DNA of 29,220 nt from Gammaproteobacteria bacterium RIFCSPHIGHO2_12_FULL_45_12 (GTDB taxonomy: Bacteria; Pseudomonadota; Gammaproteobacteria; DSM-16500), in the NCBI GenBank assembly GCA_001801665.1, contig MGYH01000041.1, positions 1-29,220 on the forward strand, given 5' to 3'. This document shows, one piece after another, positions 1 through 7,452 of the stretch. The notes beneath the pieces are model-generated. The model had not been told where the DNA came from and ran no database searches. It saw nothing but the letters and a program-made list of their open reading frames with translations. The translations under genes were made by a program, and so were the position numbers. The stretch's first letter is position 1; every line of letters begins with the position of its first letter.

Positions 1-20
1 ATTCAAGCTTATTTTATGCT

Positions 21-40
21 GTCGTCCCGCGGCTTGTCCG
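21..40. repeat. Broken CCCGCGG hairpin repeat
   Basis: The bases CCCGCGGCTTGTCCG at 26-40 look like the first half plus loop of a CCCGCGG-CTTGT-CCGCGGG palindrome, a type of intergenic hairpin seen in several intracellular bacteria (recalled, not searched). The expected CGGG right arm is missing because the family A element begins at about 40. Seen: the half palindrome. Inferred: that it was interrupted by the element. Confidence 0.35.
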
Positions 41-127
41 GGCTTGTTGCATAAATTCAAACTTGGTGGATTACGGCAAAAAACGCCTAATCCACTCTAC
101 CCAGTTTGGATTGATGCAACAAAGCCC
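40..127. repeat. Family A palindromic element, copy 1 (with terminal inverted ends)
   Basis: An 88-bp element. Its outer ends are imperfect inverted repeats: left GGGCTTGTTGCATAAATTC, right (reverse complement) GGGCTTTGTTGCATCAATCC. In the centre is a hairpin with GGTGGATTA at about 65-73 and the matching TAATCCAC at about 88-95, plus an inner GGC/GCC pairing. The outer ends resemble terminal repeats of IS903/IS5-type insertion sequences (from memory), so this may be a miniature derivative. I see no target duplication. The same central palindrome recurs at 5263-5388, 13318-13356, 13540-13580, 18381-18420 and 24402-24440. Confidence 0.75.
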
Positions 128-176
128 TAAGTTAGCGAATCTGTAAAAATTAATTTTAAAAACAAATCATTAGGGT

Positions 177-203
177 GTCCGTGTTTTTTAGCGGGAATCG
201 CTG
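177..203 (-). repeat. Remnant end of family B element
   Basis: TTTTTTAGCGGGAATCGCTG (184-203) matches, with one or two differences, the reverse complement of the left end of the 145-bp family B element found intact at 3402, 19681 and 24517. The rest of the element is absent, so this is a solo end or a decayed copy. It lies upstream of the promoter of the synthetase-like gene, and it creates a spurious 5' extension of that reading frame. Confidence 0.5.
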
Positions 204-259
204 CACACCATCTCAGTGCATGATAAAAAATCTGTACAGAAGAAACCCACTTCTTCCTA

Positions 260-288
260 TTGTCAAATCCCAAAAAAGTCTTTATAAT
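260..288 (+). promoter_or_regulatory. Sigma70-like promoter of the synthetase-like gene
   Basis: TTGTCA (260-265) and TATAAT (283-288) are separated by exactly 17 bp. Transcription would start near 295, giving a leader of about 48 nt before the ATG at 343. This also argues against the longer frame that opens at 175. Confidence 0.7.
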
Positions 289-342
289 TCCAAAGATTTT
301 GCCCGACCTTTTTATACATTTAAAATTTTAGGGAGAAAAAAG

Positions 343-1182
343 ATGCAAGATATTTTCGCTTACAACCACATCATCAAGAAAATGCGCCAATTTTTCCAGG
401 ATCAAAAAGGGTTCATTGAAGTTCCCGCCCAACCCAGACTCTCCATTTTAGCGGCTTGCGAAGACCCCAAAACCATTACTCAATTTATTTTTAGCGGGGT
501 GAACTACCCTCTGCCACAAACCGGACAAATGTGGTTAGAGCGTGAGCTTTTAAAAAACCCCAGCATTCCTGGGGTTTTTTGTATCACCACCAGCTATCGT
601 AATGAGCCCTTCCCCATTCCCGGCCGTCATGACAAAATTTTCCCCATGTTTGAATTTGAATCCAAAGGCGGCATGGAGGCAATGAAAACACTTGAAAAGG
701 AATTGCTGGCTCATTTAGGATTTCCCAAACCAACCTCCTTTTTGTACAACGATCTTTGCCAAAAATATGGGGTGGATGAATTAAGCGCCAAGGAAGAACT
801 GCTCATGCAGCGCGACTTTGGTGACGTATTGAGTCTGGAACATTTTCCACAACACACACATCCTTTCTGGAACATGAAACATGGCAAAGATGGCATTTTC
901 AATAAGGTTGATGTCATTCTTTACGGCATGGAGACCATTGGTTCGGCTGAGCGTTCCACCAATGTAGAAGAAATGCGCGACAACTTTTTCACCATTTCAG
1001 AAGGACAATATGCTAAATTGCTATTCAGCGCGTTTGGGGAAGAGCGTGTCTTGCAAGAGTTAGATGAATATCTAGCTCTCCCCATGTTCGCGCGCTATGG
1101 TGCGGGCATTGGTGTCACCCGAATGGCACGCGCCATGAGTTTAGCGGGATTATTAACACCCGCCAAAGAAGTAGCGGCTTAA
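343..1182 (+). CDS. Class II aminoacyl-tRNA synthetase-like protein (AsnS/AspS/AsnA-type catalytic core)
   Basis: 279 residues from ATG 343, chosen because AGGGAGAAAAAAG precedes it and the promoter at 260-288 lies inside the longer open frame. The protein carries class II synthetase signatures: a motif-2-like stretch (TTSYRNEPFPIPGRHD followed by FEFE, about residues 85-110) and a motif-3-like GAGIGVTRMARAM near the C-terminus. There is no N-terminal OB-fold anticodon-binding domain, so it is only the catalytic core. Such stand-alone cores can act as asparagine synthetase A-like enzymes or amino-acid transferases. Substrate and reaction cannot be told from the sequence. It has its own promoter and a terminator at 1196-1236, so it is probably monocistronic. 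A terminator-like hairpin lies inside the gene at 552-580. Confidence 0.7.
   Translation: MQDIFAYNHIIKKMRQFFQDQKGFIEVPAQPRLSILAACEDPKTITQFIFSGVNYPLPQTGQMWLERELLKNPSIPGVFCITTSYRNEPFPIPGRHDKIFPMFEFESKGGMEAMKTLEKELLAHLGFPKPTSFLYNDLCQKYGVDELSAKEELLMQRDFGDVLSLEHFPQHTHPFWNMKHGKDGIFNKVDVILYGMETIGSAERSTNVEEMRDNFFTISEGQYAKLLFSAFGEERVLQELDEYLALPMFARYGAGIGVTRMARAMSLAGLLTPAKEVAA
552..580 (+). terminator. Terminator-like hairpin inside a coding sequence
   Basis: AAAAAACCCCAG (552-563) and CTGGGGTTTTTT (569-580) are perfect complements around a 5-nt loop, with the U-run directly after the stem. The shape is that of a bidirectional intrinsic terminator, yet it lies within codons about 70-80 of the synthetase-like gene. 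Whether it terminates in vivo is unknown; translating ribosomes would suppress it. Confidence 0.6.
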
Positions 1183-1195
1183 GTCACCCAAGGTG

Positions 1196-1236
1196 ATCAG
1201 CGGCGCGCAACCTCTCCTTGCGTGCCGCTGATTTTA
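1196..1236 (+). terminator. Intrinsic terminator after the synthetase-like gene
   Basis: ATCAGCGGCGCGCAA (1196-1210) pairs with TTGCGTGCCGCTGAT (1218-1232), with one G-U pair, around a 7-nt loop, followed by a short U-run. It lies 13 bp after the stop codon at 1182 and upstream of pyrE. Confidence 0.75.
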
Positions 1237-1261
1237 TAAACCATGACAGAGACATAAACTG

Positions 1262-1864
1262 ATGCTAAATCATTCGCTAGTGACATCTCTTTATCAAATA
1301 GGGGCCATACAATTTGGTCATTTTACTTTAAAAAGCGGCCAGACCTCTTCTATTTACATTAATTTACGAAAAATCGTTTCTTATCCCAATTTGCTGCGCT
1401 CTATTGCAATCGCCATGTGGGATAAAGTAAAACATTATCAGTTTGATTTAATCTGCGGCGTACCCTATACCGCACTGCCCATTGCAACCTGCATTTCCCT
1501 TGAACATCACATTCCCATGATTATGCGGCGCAAGGAAAAAAAAGATTACGGCACAAAACAATTAATTGAGGGCGAGTTCAAGCCCGGTCAAAATTGCCTG
1601 ATTATTGAAGACGTCGTCACCACTGGCGGCAGCATTCTTGAAACCTTTGCCGACATTGAACAATCCCAACTGACCGTCACTCACCTGGTCGCGCTGATTG
1701 ATCGTGAACAGGGAGGAAAAGAGAAACTGGAGGAGAATGGACAGTTTAAATTGCACACCGTTTTTACCTTAACTGACTTATTGCAAATTTTATTAAAAAT
1801 CGCCGCCATCAATTCAGAAGAGCGCTGCATGGTGGAACAGCTTATATTGGAAAGGTCTCTATAA
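1262..1864 (+). CDS. pyrE: Orotate phosphoribosyltransferase, eukaryote-like
   Basis: 200 residues. It makes orotidine 5'-phosphate from orotate and PRPP, the fifth step of pyrimidine synthesis in the cytosol. The PRPP-binding motif IEDVVTTGGS is at residues 115-124. CGVPYTALPIATC (65-77) and RRKEKKDYGTK (89-99) match, from memory, the N-terminal half of animal/fungal UMP synthase more closely than E. coli PyrE. The ATG at 1262 has only a weak upstream purine stretch. The TAA at 1862-1864 touches the start of pyrF, so the two genes are translationally coupled, in the same order as the domains of the eukaryotic fused enzyme. Confidence 0.93.
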   Translation: MLNHSLVTSLYQIGAIQFGHFTLKSGQTSSIYINLRKIVSYPNLLRSIAIAMWDKVKHYQFDLICGVPYTALPIATCISLEHHIPMIMRRKEKKDYGTKQLIEGEFKPGQNCLIIEDVVTTGGSILETFADIEQSQLTVTHLVALIDREQGGKEKLEENGQFKLHTVFTLTDLLQILLKIAAINSEERCMVEQLILERSL

Positions 1865-1867
1865 GTG

Positions 1868-2644
1868 ATGATCTCCTCTTTAACCTATGCCAAACGCGCC
1901 AACACCTGCCCTGCGCCCCTGGCCAGCCACTTGTTTAACTTGATGGACAGCAAGCAAACTAATTTGTGCGTTGCCGCAGATGTGAATTCCGCACCCGAAT
2001 TACTGGCGTTGGCAGATGAAATTGGCTCTGAAATTTGCTTATTGAAAACACACATTGATATGCTGGCTGATATCACGCCGACCTTTTATCCCCAATTAAA
2101 TGCATTGGCAAAGAAACATGACTTTCTCATTTTTGAAGATAGAAAATTTGCAGACATTGGCAACACGGTCAAACGGCAATATGAAGGCGGTAGCTTTTGC
2201 ATTGCTGATTGGGCGCACATTATCAATGCGCACAGTTTGCCCGGGCCTGGCATCCTTCAAGGCTTACAAACCGTAGGACTTCCCAAAGGCCGGGGGTTAT
2301 TCTTGCTTGCCGAAATGAGTTCCGCCGGAAATTTACTGGATGAGGCTTATGTCCATAAAACACTGGCCATGGCTAAATTATTTCCTGAGTTTGTGATTGG
2401 CTTCATTACGCAACACGGTATCAGCCCAGAGCCGCACTGGATCAACGCCACACCAGGCGTACAGCTTAATATCAGCACGGACAGTTTTCATCAACAATAT
2501 GTCACACCGGAAACCGCCATTCTTGACAATGGTACGGACATCATTATTGTTGGCCGCGGCATTTTGACCGCTAACCATCCTCTCAAAACAGCGCGCCAAT
2601 ATAAAAAGCGCGGTTGGGATGCCTACCTTGCGCGCACCCGTTAA
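1868..2644 (+). CDS. pyrF: Orotidine 5'-phosphate decarboxylase, eukaryote-like
   Basis: 258 residues from ATG 1868. A GTG at 1865, directly after the pyrE stop, is an equally possible start, with GGAAAGG upstream. It converts OMP to UMP. The catalytic Lys-Asp-Lys-Asp set is visible: K60 (LLKTHID) and D91, K93, D96 in FEDRKFADIGNT. This motif and DIIIVGRGI near the C-terminus are typical of eukaryotic UMP synthase/Ura3 enzymes; typical bacterial PyrF instead has a DLKFHDIPNT-type motif. The whole chain aligns by eye with the C-terminal half of human UMP synthase. It forms a two-gene unit with pyrE. No clear terminator follows; a degenerate family A half-repeat lies at 2651-2664. Confidence 0.93.
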   Translation: MISSLTYAKRANTCPAPLASHLFNLMDSKQTNLCVAADVNSAPELLALADEIGSEICLLKTHIDMLADITPTFYPQLNALAKKHDFLIFEDRKFADIGNTVKRQYEGGSFCIADWAHIINAHSLPGPGILQGLQTVGLPKGRGLFLLAEMSSAGNLLDEAYVHKTLAMAKLFPEFVIGFITQHGISPEPHWINATPGVQLNISTDSFHQQYVTPETAILDNGTDIIIVGRGILTANHPLKTARQYKKRGWDAYLARTR

Positions 2645-2650
2645 GGCGCG

Positions 2651-2664
2651 CGGTGGATTAGACG
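2651..2664. repeat. Degenerate half of the family A palindrome
   Basis: GGTGGATTAGACGC matches one arm of the family A palindrome exactly (compare 5268-5281), but the other arm is decayed. It lies between the convergent ends of pyrF and yggS, the kind of position where intact copies of this family occur. Confidence 0.35.
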
Positions 2665-2689
2665 CTTTTCACCGTCACGCAAAACACCC

Positions 2690-3385
2690 TCAAGCCGCAA
2701 AAATAGCTTTCCCTATTCTGATACAAGTTGCCCCCTCAGCAATAGCGGCTTCATAATCCTGCGACATGCCCATGGATAAGGTATCAAGAGATGGAAATTG
2801 CGTTTTCAACGCCAGATAAAGGATAGAAAGCCGATGAAACACCTGACGTTGCTGCGTGACATGCTGGCCAGGCCTAGGAATACACATTAACCCACGAAAC
2901 ATCAGGCGCGGCAAACACGCCATCTTTGCCGCAAGAATGGGTGCTTCTTCTATCGACACACCCGACTTACTGGCTTCTCCATCCAGATTGACTTGCAAAC
3001 AAACATTGAGTGGCGGCAAATGCGCTGGCCGTTGCTCACTCAATCGTCTCGCCAGTTTTTCACTATCCACACTATGCACCCACGCAAAATGTTCTGCAAT
3101 TTTTTGAGTTTTATTCGCTTGTAACGGACCAATGAAATGCCATTCAATCGGGTAAGCTTGCAAGGCCGCAAGCTTAGGCCGTGCTTCCTGCCAATAATTT
3201 TCACCAAACATTAACTGGCCTGCTTGCACGGCCTGTAAAATATGCTCCACCGATTGTTGTTTACTGACTGCCAGCAATGTCACCGAGTGCGAAGGACGCC
3301 TATATTTTTTTTCATAGGCGGCCACTTGAAGCCTGACAGCATTTAAATGATCTGCGATAGAAATAACGTCATCCTCATTCGCCAT
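2690..3385 (-). CDS. yggS: PLP homeostasis protein, YggS family
   Basis: 231 residues. This is a pyridoxal-5'-phosphate-binding TIM-barrel protein (alanine racemase N-terminal fold) of the YggS/PROSC family. The family keeps free PLP and amino-acid pools in balance and has no established catalytic activity. The PLP lysine is K42 in LLAVSKQQ. FGENYWQEARPKL, WHFIGPLQANK, GLMCIP and SMGMSQDYEAAIAEG match the family, as does the length. The gene is usually near proC/yggT; that context is not present. A family B element (3402-3546) is inserted 16 bp upstream of the ATG, so the original promoter and perhaps the ribosome-binding region have been displaced. Confidence 0.92.
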   Translation of the reverse strand: MANEDDVISIADHLNAVRLQVAAYEKKYRRPSHSVTLLAVSKQQSVEHILQAVQAGQLMFGENYWQEARPKLAALQAYPIEWHFIGPLQANKTQKIAEHFAWVHSVDSEKLARRLSEQRPAHLPPLNVCLQVNLDGEASKSGVSIEEAPILAAKMACLPRLMFRGLMCIPRPGQHVTQQRQVFHRLSILYLALKTQFPSLDTLSMGMSQDYEAAIAEGATCIRIGKAIFAA

Positions 3386-3401
3386 GTCGCAACTGTCTTC
3401 T

Positions 3402-3546
3402 CAGCCATTCCCGCTAAAAAACGCGGGAATGGCTTCCTTGTTTTTATGCTGCGCAAAAGCCAAGCTTTTGCTTGCACCAAAAGGGGGAGAACCGCGATCT
3501 CCCCCTTTGGAATCCCCCATCGCAAAATGTTCAGCGGGAATCGCTG
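3402..3546 (+). mobile_element. Family B MITE-like element, copy 1, with 9-bp target duplication
   Basis: A 145-bp element starting CAGCCATTCCCGCT and ending AGCGGGAATCGCTG; the ends are inverted repeats with one mismatch in 14. It is flanked by perfect 9-bp direct repeats CTGTCTTCT (3393-3401 and 3547-3555). Inside are three hairpins: ATTCCCGC/GCGGGAAT, AAAAGC/GCTTTT and GGGGGAGA/TCTCCCCC. There is no transposase gene. It lies between the pckA stop and the yggS start. It differs from the other full copies at only a few positions. Confidence 0.9.
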
Positions 3547-3564
3547 CTGTCTTCTCACTAAGCG

Positions 3565-5142
3565 TCAAGATAATGAAGGCCCTGCCTGCCTAATCGCAGC
3601 ACTCACTTCAAAACGTTTGAAGTTTTCAACAAAGAGCTCAATCAAGGTGCGCGCGTTTTCATCATGTGCAGCGGTATCAGCCCATGCTTTACGTGGATTC
3701 AATAAGCTTGCATCCACACCTGTCATGGCGGTTGGGACTTCCAACTGAAACCCTGGCAAGGTTTCATAATTGGCCCGCTTTAATTCACCCTTCACAATGG
3801 CGGTCACGACAGCACGCGTGGTTGGAATGGGGAAACGATGTCCACCCTCACTATGAGAGCCGCCTGTCCAGCCCGTATTCACTAAATAGACCTGTGCATC
3901 ATGGTGTGTTAAACGTTTCATCAACAGTTCTGCGTAAACCCGCGGCGGCAAAGGAAAGAATGGCGCGCCAAAACAAGTGCTAAAGGTTGGCTTAATGCCA
4001 CTGCCTTGCCCTACTTCGGTGCTGCCAACCAGCGCCGTATAACCACTTAAAAAATAATAAGCCGCTTGTTCCGTTGACAGTTTAGCAACGGGTGGCAACA
4101 CACCAAACAAATCGCAGGTTAAAAACAAAATGGCATTCGGTTGAGCACCGCCATTACTTTCCACACGCTGTGGAATAAATTCGCGTGGATAAGCCGCGCG
4201 CGTATTTTGCGTCAGGCTTGCATCTGCGTAATCCGGTTGCTTTGTCACGGGATTCAAAACGACATTTTCAATCACCGCGCCATATTGAATGGCATTCCAG
4301 ATAAGTGGTTCACGCTCTTCTGACAAATCGATGCACTTGGCATAACAGCCGCCTTCAAAATTAAAAACGCCGTCTTCGCCCCAGCCATGCTCATCGTCAC
4401 CAATGAGAAAACGTTCGGGATCCGCGGAAAGCGTGGTTTTGCCCGTGCCCGACAAACCAAAGAAAAGGGCGGTGTCGCCCTCTTTGCCCACATTCGCCGC
4501 ACAGTGCATGGGTAAAATATCGTGCTGTGGAAACAGGAAATTCAACACGGAGAACATCGCTTTTTTAATTTCACCCGCGTAATGCGTGCCGCAAACCAAA
4601 ATGCGCCGTTGCTCAAAATTCAAAATGACCGCCGCGTCACTGTTCACTCCGTCTGCCGCACCCTCTGTCTTGAAACCAGGCACACTTAAAATGGTCCATT
4701 GATTGGCTTCCGTCGTGGTATGCGGTGTTTCAGGACGAATGAATAACACCGTCGCAAATAAATTTTGCCAGGCAAACTCTGTCATCACTTTCACCGGCAC
4801 ACCAAGCGTTTTATGCTCCCCCACTTTTAAATAAGACACAAAGTACGTATCTTTGCTATCCAGATAATCGCTCGCCTTTTGCCAGAGGGCATCAAACCGA
4901 TCGCCGCTAATAGGTTGATTGGTGGCGTTCCAGTCAACTTTGGTGTCCGTCACCGGCCCTTTCACAATATATCTGTCTTTCGGAGAGCGTCCGGTACGCG
5001 CGCCGGTTTTCACCACCAACGCCTGATTCGCCGCCAGCTCAGCCTCACCCCGTATCAGCGCGGCTTCCACTAATTCTTTTATAGACAAATTGATGCGTGG
5101 TTTGCTCGCGGTGTAAAACATTTCATTAACGGAATCGACCAT
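3565..5142 (-). CDS. pckA: Phosphoenolpyruvate carboxykinase (ATP)
   Basis: 525 residues. The enzyme converts oxaloacetate plus ATP to PEP, CO2 and ADP, the entry step of gluconeogenesis from TCA intermediates or amino acids, in the cytosol. ATG 5142 was chosen over the longer frame because AAGGAG lies 7 nt upstream and the length fits the family. Substrate site RTGRSPKDRY is at residues 49-58, kinase-1a P-loop GLSGTGKTTLS at 229-239, and the metal/kinase-2 region IGDDEHGWGEDG at 247-258. It is monocistronic by spacing. Upstream on this strand there is a TACAAT that could be a -10, with no good -35. The family B element lies 9 bp beyond the stop codon and the family A pair at 5263-5388 lies upstream. 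Confidence 0.96.
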   Translation of the reverse strand: MVDSVNEMFYTASKPRINLSIKELVEAALIRGEAELAANQALVVKTGARTGRSPKDRYIVKGPVTDTKVDWNATNQPISGDRFDALWQKASDYLDSKDTYFVSYLKVGEHKTLGVPVKVMTEFAWQNLFATVLFIRPETPHTTTEANQWTILSVPGFKTEGAADGVNSDAAVILNFEQRRILVCGTHYAGEIKKAMFSVLNFLFPQHDILPMHCAANVGKEGDTALFFGLSGTGKTTLSADPERFLIGDDEHGWGEDGVFNFEGGCYAKCIDLSEEREPLIWNAIQYGAVIENVVLNPVTKQPDYADASLTQNTRAAYPREFIPQRVESNGGAQPNAILFLTCDLFGVLPPVAKLSTEQAAYYFLSGYTALVGSTEVGQGSGIKPTFSTCFGAPFFPLPPRVYAELLMKRLTHHDAQVYLVNTGWTGGSHSEGGHRFPIPTTRAVVTAIVKGELKRANYETLPGFQLEVPTAMTGVDASLLNPRKAWADTAAHDENARTLIELFVENFKRFEVSAAIRQAGPSLS

Positions 5143-5262
5143 TTGCGTCTCCTTCATTGGCTTGCTGATGCTTATTTGAAACTTATGGGGGGTATTGTAA
5201 CCAAAAACCCTGCCAGAGGCACTAGTCGTCAATCACCCTTCTTGGCTGCAAAACGAATAAAA

Positions 5263-5388
5263 GTAGGGTGGATTAGACGCGCTGTTTGCGTCGTAATCCA
5301 CCAAGGCTAAGCTACACAAATCAAATGTCGCCCATTTTGATGCAATTTGGTGGATTACGACGCAAACAGCGCGTCTAATCCACCCTAC
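5263..5388. repeat. Inverted pair of family A palindromes
   Basis: GTAGGGTGGATTAGACGCGC... (5263-5304) and its exact reverse complement (5347-5388) form a perfect 42-bp inverted repeat around a 42-bp spacer. Each arm is itself a hairpin (GGTGGATTA/TAATCCACC plus GACGC/GCGTC). The spacer resembles the left half of the copy at 18339. The outer right edge, CTAC read as GTAG on the minus strand, supplies the TAG stop of the phosphoribosyltransferase gene. It probably works as a bidirectional terminator between that gene and the pckA promoter region. Confidence 0.85.
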
Positions 5389-6038
5389 ATTTGCAATAAT
5401 TCACGCACCTTTTGCAATAACTCACGCACCTTGGCATCTTCAACCTGGTCAAAATGCTCGTACCAGGCACCCACCGCGCCCAATGAATCCGGCGTGAGTG
5501 GGCAGATGAGGTGATCAACCGATAAGGCTATGCGCTGACAGACATTTTTGTCGGCAACGGGCACAGCCACCACGATGGCCGACGGGTCATATTGCATCAA
5601 GGCATTCACCGCCGCCTGCATGGTCGCGCCCGTTGCAATGCCATCATCCACTAAAATGACATGCTTATTTTTCAAATCAGGAAAAGGGCGATCTCCTCGG
5701 TACGCTTTTACACGACGATCCAGTTCTTGCTTTTCTTTTGCAATCACATTCGCCATGTCCTCGGTGGAAATGGACAAATCCTGAATAATGTCTTCATTAA
5801 AAACGCAGGTGCCGTCCATGGCAATGGCGCCCATGGCAAGCTCATCATAGCGAGGCACGCCTAATTTTCTCACCACAAACACATCAAGCGGCGCATGTAA
5901 TGCTTGCGCCACTTCAAAGGCAACCGGCACACCGCCGCGCGGCAATGCCAGCACCACCAAATCTGGCCGGTTCACATAAGACGATAAAGCTTGCGCTAGG
6001 ACGCTTCCGGCCTGCTCTCGATCGACATATTTCTCCAT
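5385..6038 (-). CDS. Phosphoribosyltransferase-domain protein (COG1926 type)
   Basis: 217 residues from ATG 6038, chosen for the AAAGGAGAGG sequence just upstream; longer frames run into mnmE. The PRPP loop is VDDGIATGAT (130-139), and LALPRGGVPVAFEVA and VVRKLGVPRYDELAMGAIA are typical of the COG1926 phosphoribosyltransferases, whose substrate is generally unknown. The gene starts 10 bp after the mnmE stop and probably belongs to the rpmH-mnmE transcription unit. The C-terminus ends in a repeated heptad (VRELLQK VRELLQM) made by a 21-bp tandem duplication, and the TAG stop comes from the family A repeat. The normal C-terminus may therefore have been replaced. Confidence 0.88.
   Translation of the reverse strand: MEKYVDREQAGSVLAQALSSYVNRPDLVVLALPRGGVPVAFEVAQALHAPLDVFVVRKLGVPRYDELAMGAIAMDGTCVFNEDIIQDLSISTEDMANVIAKEKQELDRRVKAYRGDRPFPDLKNKHVILVDDGIATGATMQAAVNALMQYDPSAIVVAVPVADKNVCQRIALSVDHLICPLTPDSLGAVGAWYEHFDQVEDAKVRELLQKVRELLQM
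5390..5431. repeat. 21-bp tandem duplication at the end of the phosphoribosyltransferase gene
   Basis: Units 5390-5410 and 5411-5431 (TTTGCAATAA then TTCACGCACCT or CTCACGCACCT, overlapping by one base) differ at one base. They encode the C-terminal VRELLQ repeat and abut the family A palindrome. Confidence 0.8.
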
Positions 6039-6048
6039 GTCCTCTCCT

Positions 6049-7401
6049 TTATTTTCCGACGCAAAAACTCGAAAAAATGCGGCCCAGCAAATCATCCGCC
6101 GTAAATTCGCCGGTAATGTCATTTAACGCTAACTGCGCCAAACGCAAATCTTCGGCTGCCAGTTCACCCGCACCGGCGTGTTTTAATTGCGCCAGACTAC
6201 TTTCAACATGCTGCGTGGCTCGCCTGAGCGCCTCTAAATGGCGGCGTCTTGCGAGATAAAGGCCCTGGTCACTTCCATCAAACCCCACTTGTGACTTAAT
6301 GCACTGCCTCAGTTGCGCGATCCCCTCACCCGTTTTGGCTGACAGGGAAACAACCCATCCTTGTTCATTTTCAATGAGCGAGGCAGGCTCATCCAGCAAA
6401 TCAATTTTATTTCGAATCAGAATCCTTTTCCTGGTTTTGATCACGTTAAACGGGGATGCCTCTTCAGACCCTGGATGTCGCGCATCCTGCAAATATAACA
6501 CGATATCCGCTTTTTCAATTTCATGATACGCCCGGCGTATCCCTTCTTGCTCCACCACATCGCAACTATCACGCAAACCGGCCGTATCAATGAGGTGCAT
6601 GGGCATATCGTCAATTAAAACATAATCGCGCAAAACATCGCGTGTTGTGCCAGGAATATCAGTGACAATAGCCAATTCTTTTCCGCTCAAACAGTTTAAT
6701 AAACTGGATTTCCCCACATTAGGCGCACCCGCAATGACGGCGGTAATGCCTTCTCGTAAAAAAGAACCTTGCGTGGCATTTTTCTGAATATCCTGCAACT
6801 GATTTAACATTTCCTGCATGCGCGCCAACATTTTTTTATCGCTTAAAAAATCAATTTCCTCGTCAGTGAAATCAATGGCGGCTTCCACATACATACGCAA
6901 ATGAATCATTTTTTCAAGGACAGCGTGAATCACCGCTGAAAATTCCCCTTGCAGTGAACGCACCGCCAAACGCGCTGCCTGCTGGGATGAGGCGTCAATC
7001 AAATCGGCGATGGCTTCCGCTTGCGCCAAATCAAGCTTCCCATTTAAAAACGCCCGTTCAGAAAATTCCCCGGGTCTCGCTAATCGCGCGCCGGCCTTCA
7101 ACACACATTGCAACAACAAATCCACCACCACCGGCCCGCCATGGCCCTGCAGCTCTAAAATATCTTCGCCTGTAAAAGAATGAGGATTCGGAAAAAAAAT
7201 GGCAACGCCCTCATCAAGCGCCACGCCTTGCGTATCTCGAAAGACAACATACGTCGCCTCGCGCGGTTTTAATTCACGCGCTGTCACTTGCCGCATGATA
7301 TGGCACACCAATGGCCCTGAAACACGCACAATGGCAATGCCGCCGCGGCCTTTCGGCGTGGCTTGTGCAACAATGGTCTCTTCTGAATGGAATGGTGTCA
7401 T
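6049..7401 (-). CDS. mnmE: tRNA-modifying GTPase MnmE (TrmE)
   Basis: 450 residues from ATG 7401. This start gives the normal N-terminus shortly before ETIVAQATPKGRGG; an in-frame ATG at 7440 adds 13 residues and has a GAGTGAG sequence upstream. With MnmG it installs the 5-carboxymethylaminomethyl group on wobble uridine. An N-terminal tetrahydrofolate-binding domain is followed by the GTPase domain inserted in the helical domain: G1 GAPNVGKS (225-232), G2 DIPGTTRD (248-255), G3 DTAG (272-275), G4 NKID (331-334). The essential C-terminal FC(V)GK is intact. It follows yidC by about 50 bp in the conserved rpmH-rnpA-yidD-yidC-mnmE order. Confidence 0.96.
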   Translation of the reverse strand: MTPFHSEETIVAQATPKGRGGIAIVRVSGPLVCHIMRQVTARELKPREATYVVFRDTQGVALDEGVAIFFPNPHSFTGEDILELQGHGGPVVVDLLLQCVLKAGARLARPGEFSERAFLNGKLDLAQAEAIADLIDASSQQAARLAVRSLQGEFSAVIHAVLEKMIHLRMYVEAAIDFTDEEIDFLSDKKMLARMQEMLNQLQDIQKNATQGSFLREGITAVIAGAPNVGKSSLLNCLSGKELAIVTDIPGTTRDVLRDYVLIDDMPMHLIDTAGLRDSCDVVEQEGIRRAYHEIEKADIVLYLQDARHPGSEEASPFNVIKTRKRILIRNKIDLLDEPASLIENEQGWVVSLSAKTGEGIAQLRQCIKSQVGFDGSDQGLYLARRRHLEALRRATQHVESSLAQLKHAGAGELAAEDLRLAQLALNDITGEFTADDLLGRIFSSFCVGK

Positions 7402-7452
7402 AAGACAATCAGGGCGGCGGATGATACCGGAATGCGTCATCCGCCGCTCACT

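Noticed and set aside
175..342. N-terminal extension of the synthetase-like frame
   Set aside because: It crosses the promoter at 260-288 and a family B remnant; the good ribosome-binding site is at 330-342, before ATG 343.
3343..3748. Open frames on both strands across the family B copy at 3402
   Set aside because: They are produced by the repeat itself; the same peptide fragments recur at 19681 and 24517 and no ribosome-binding site supports them.
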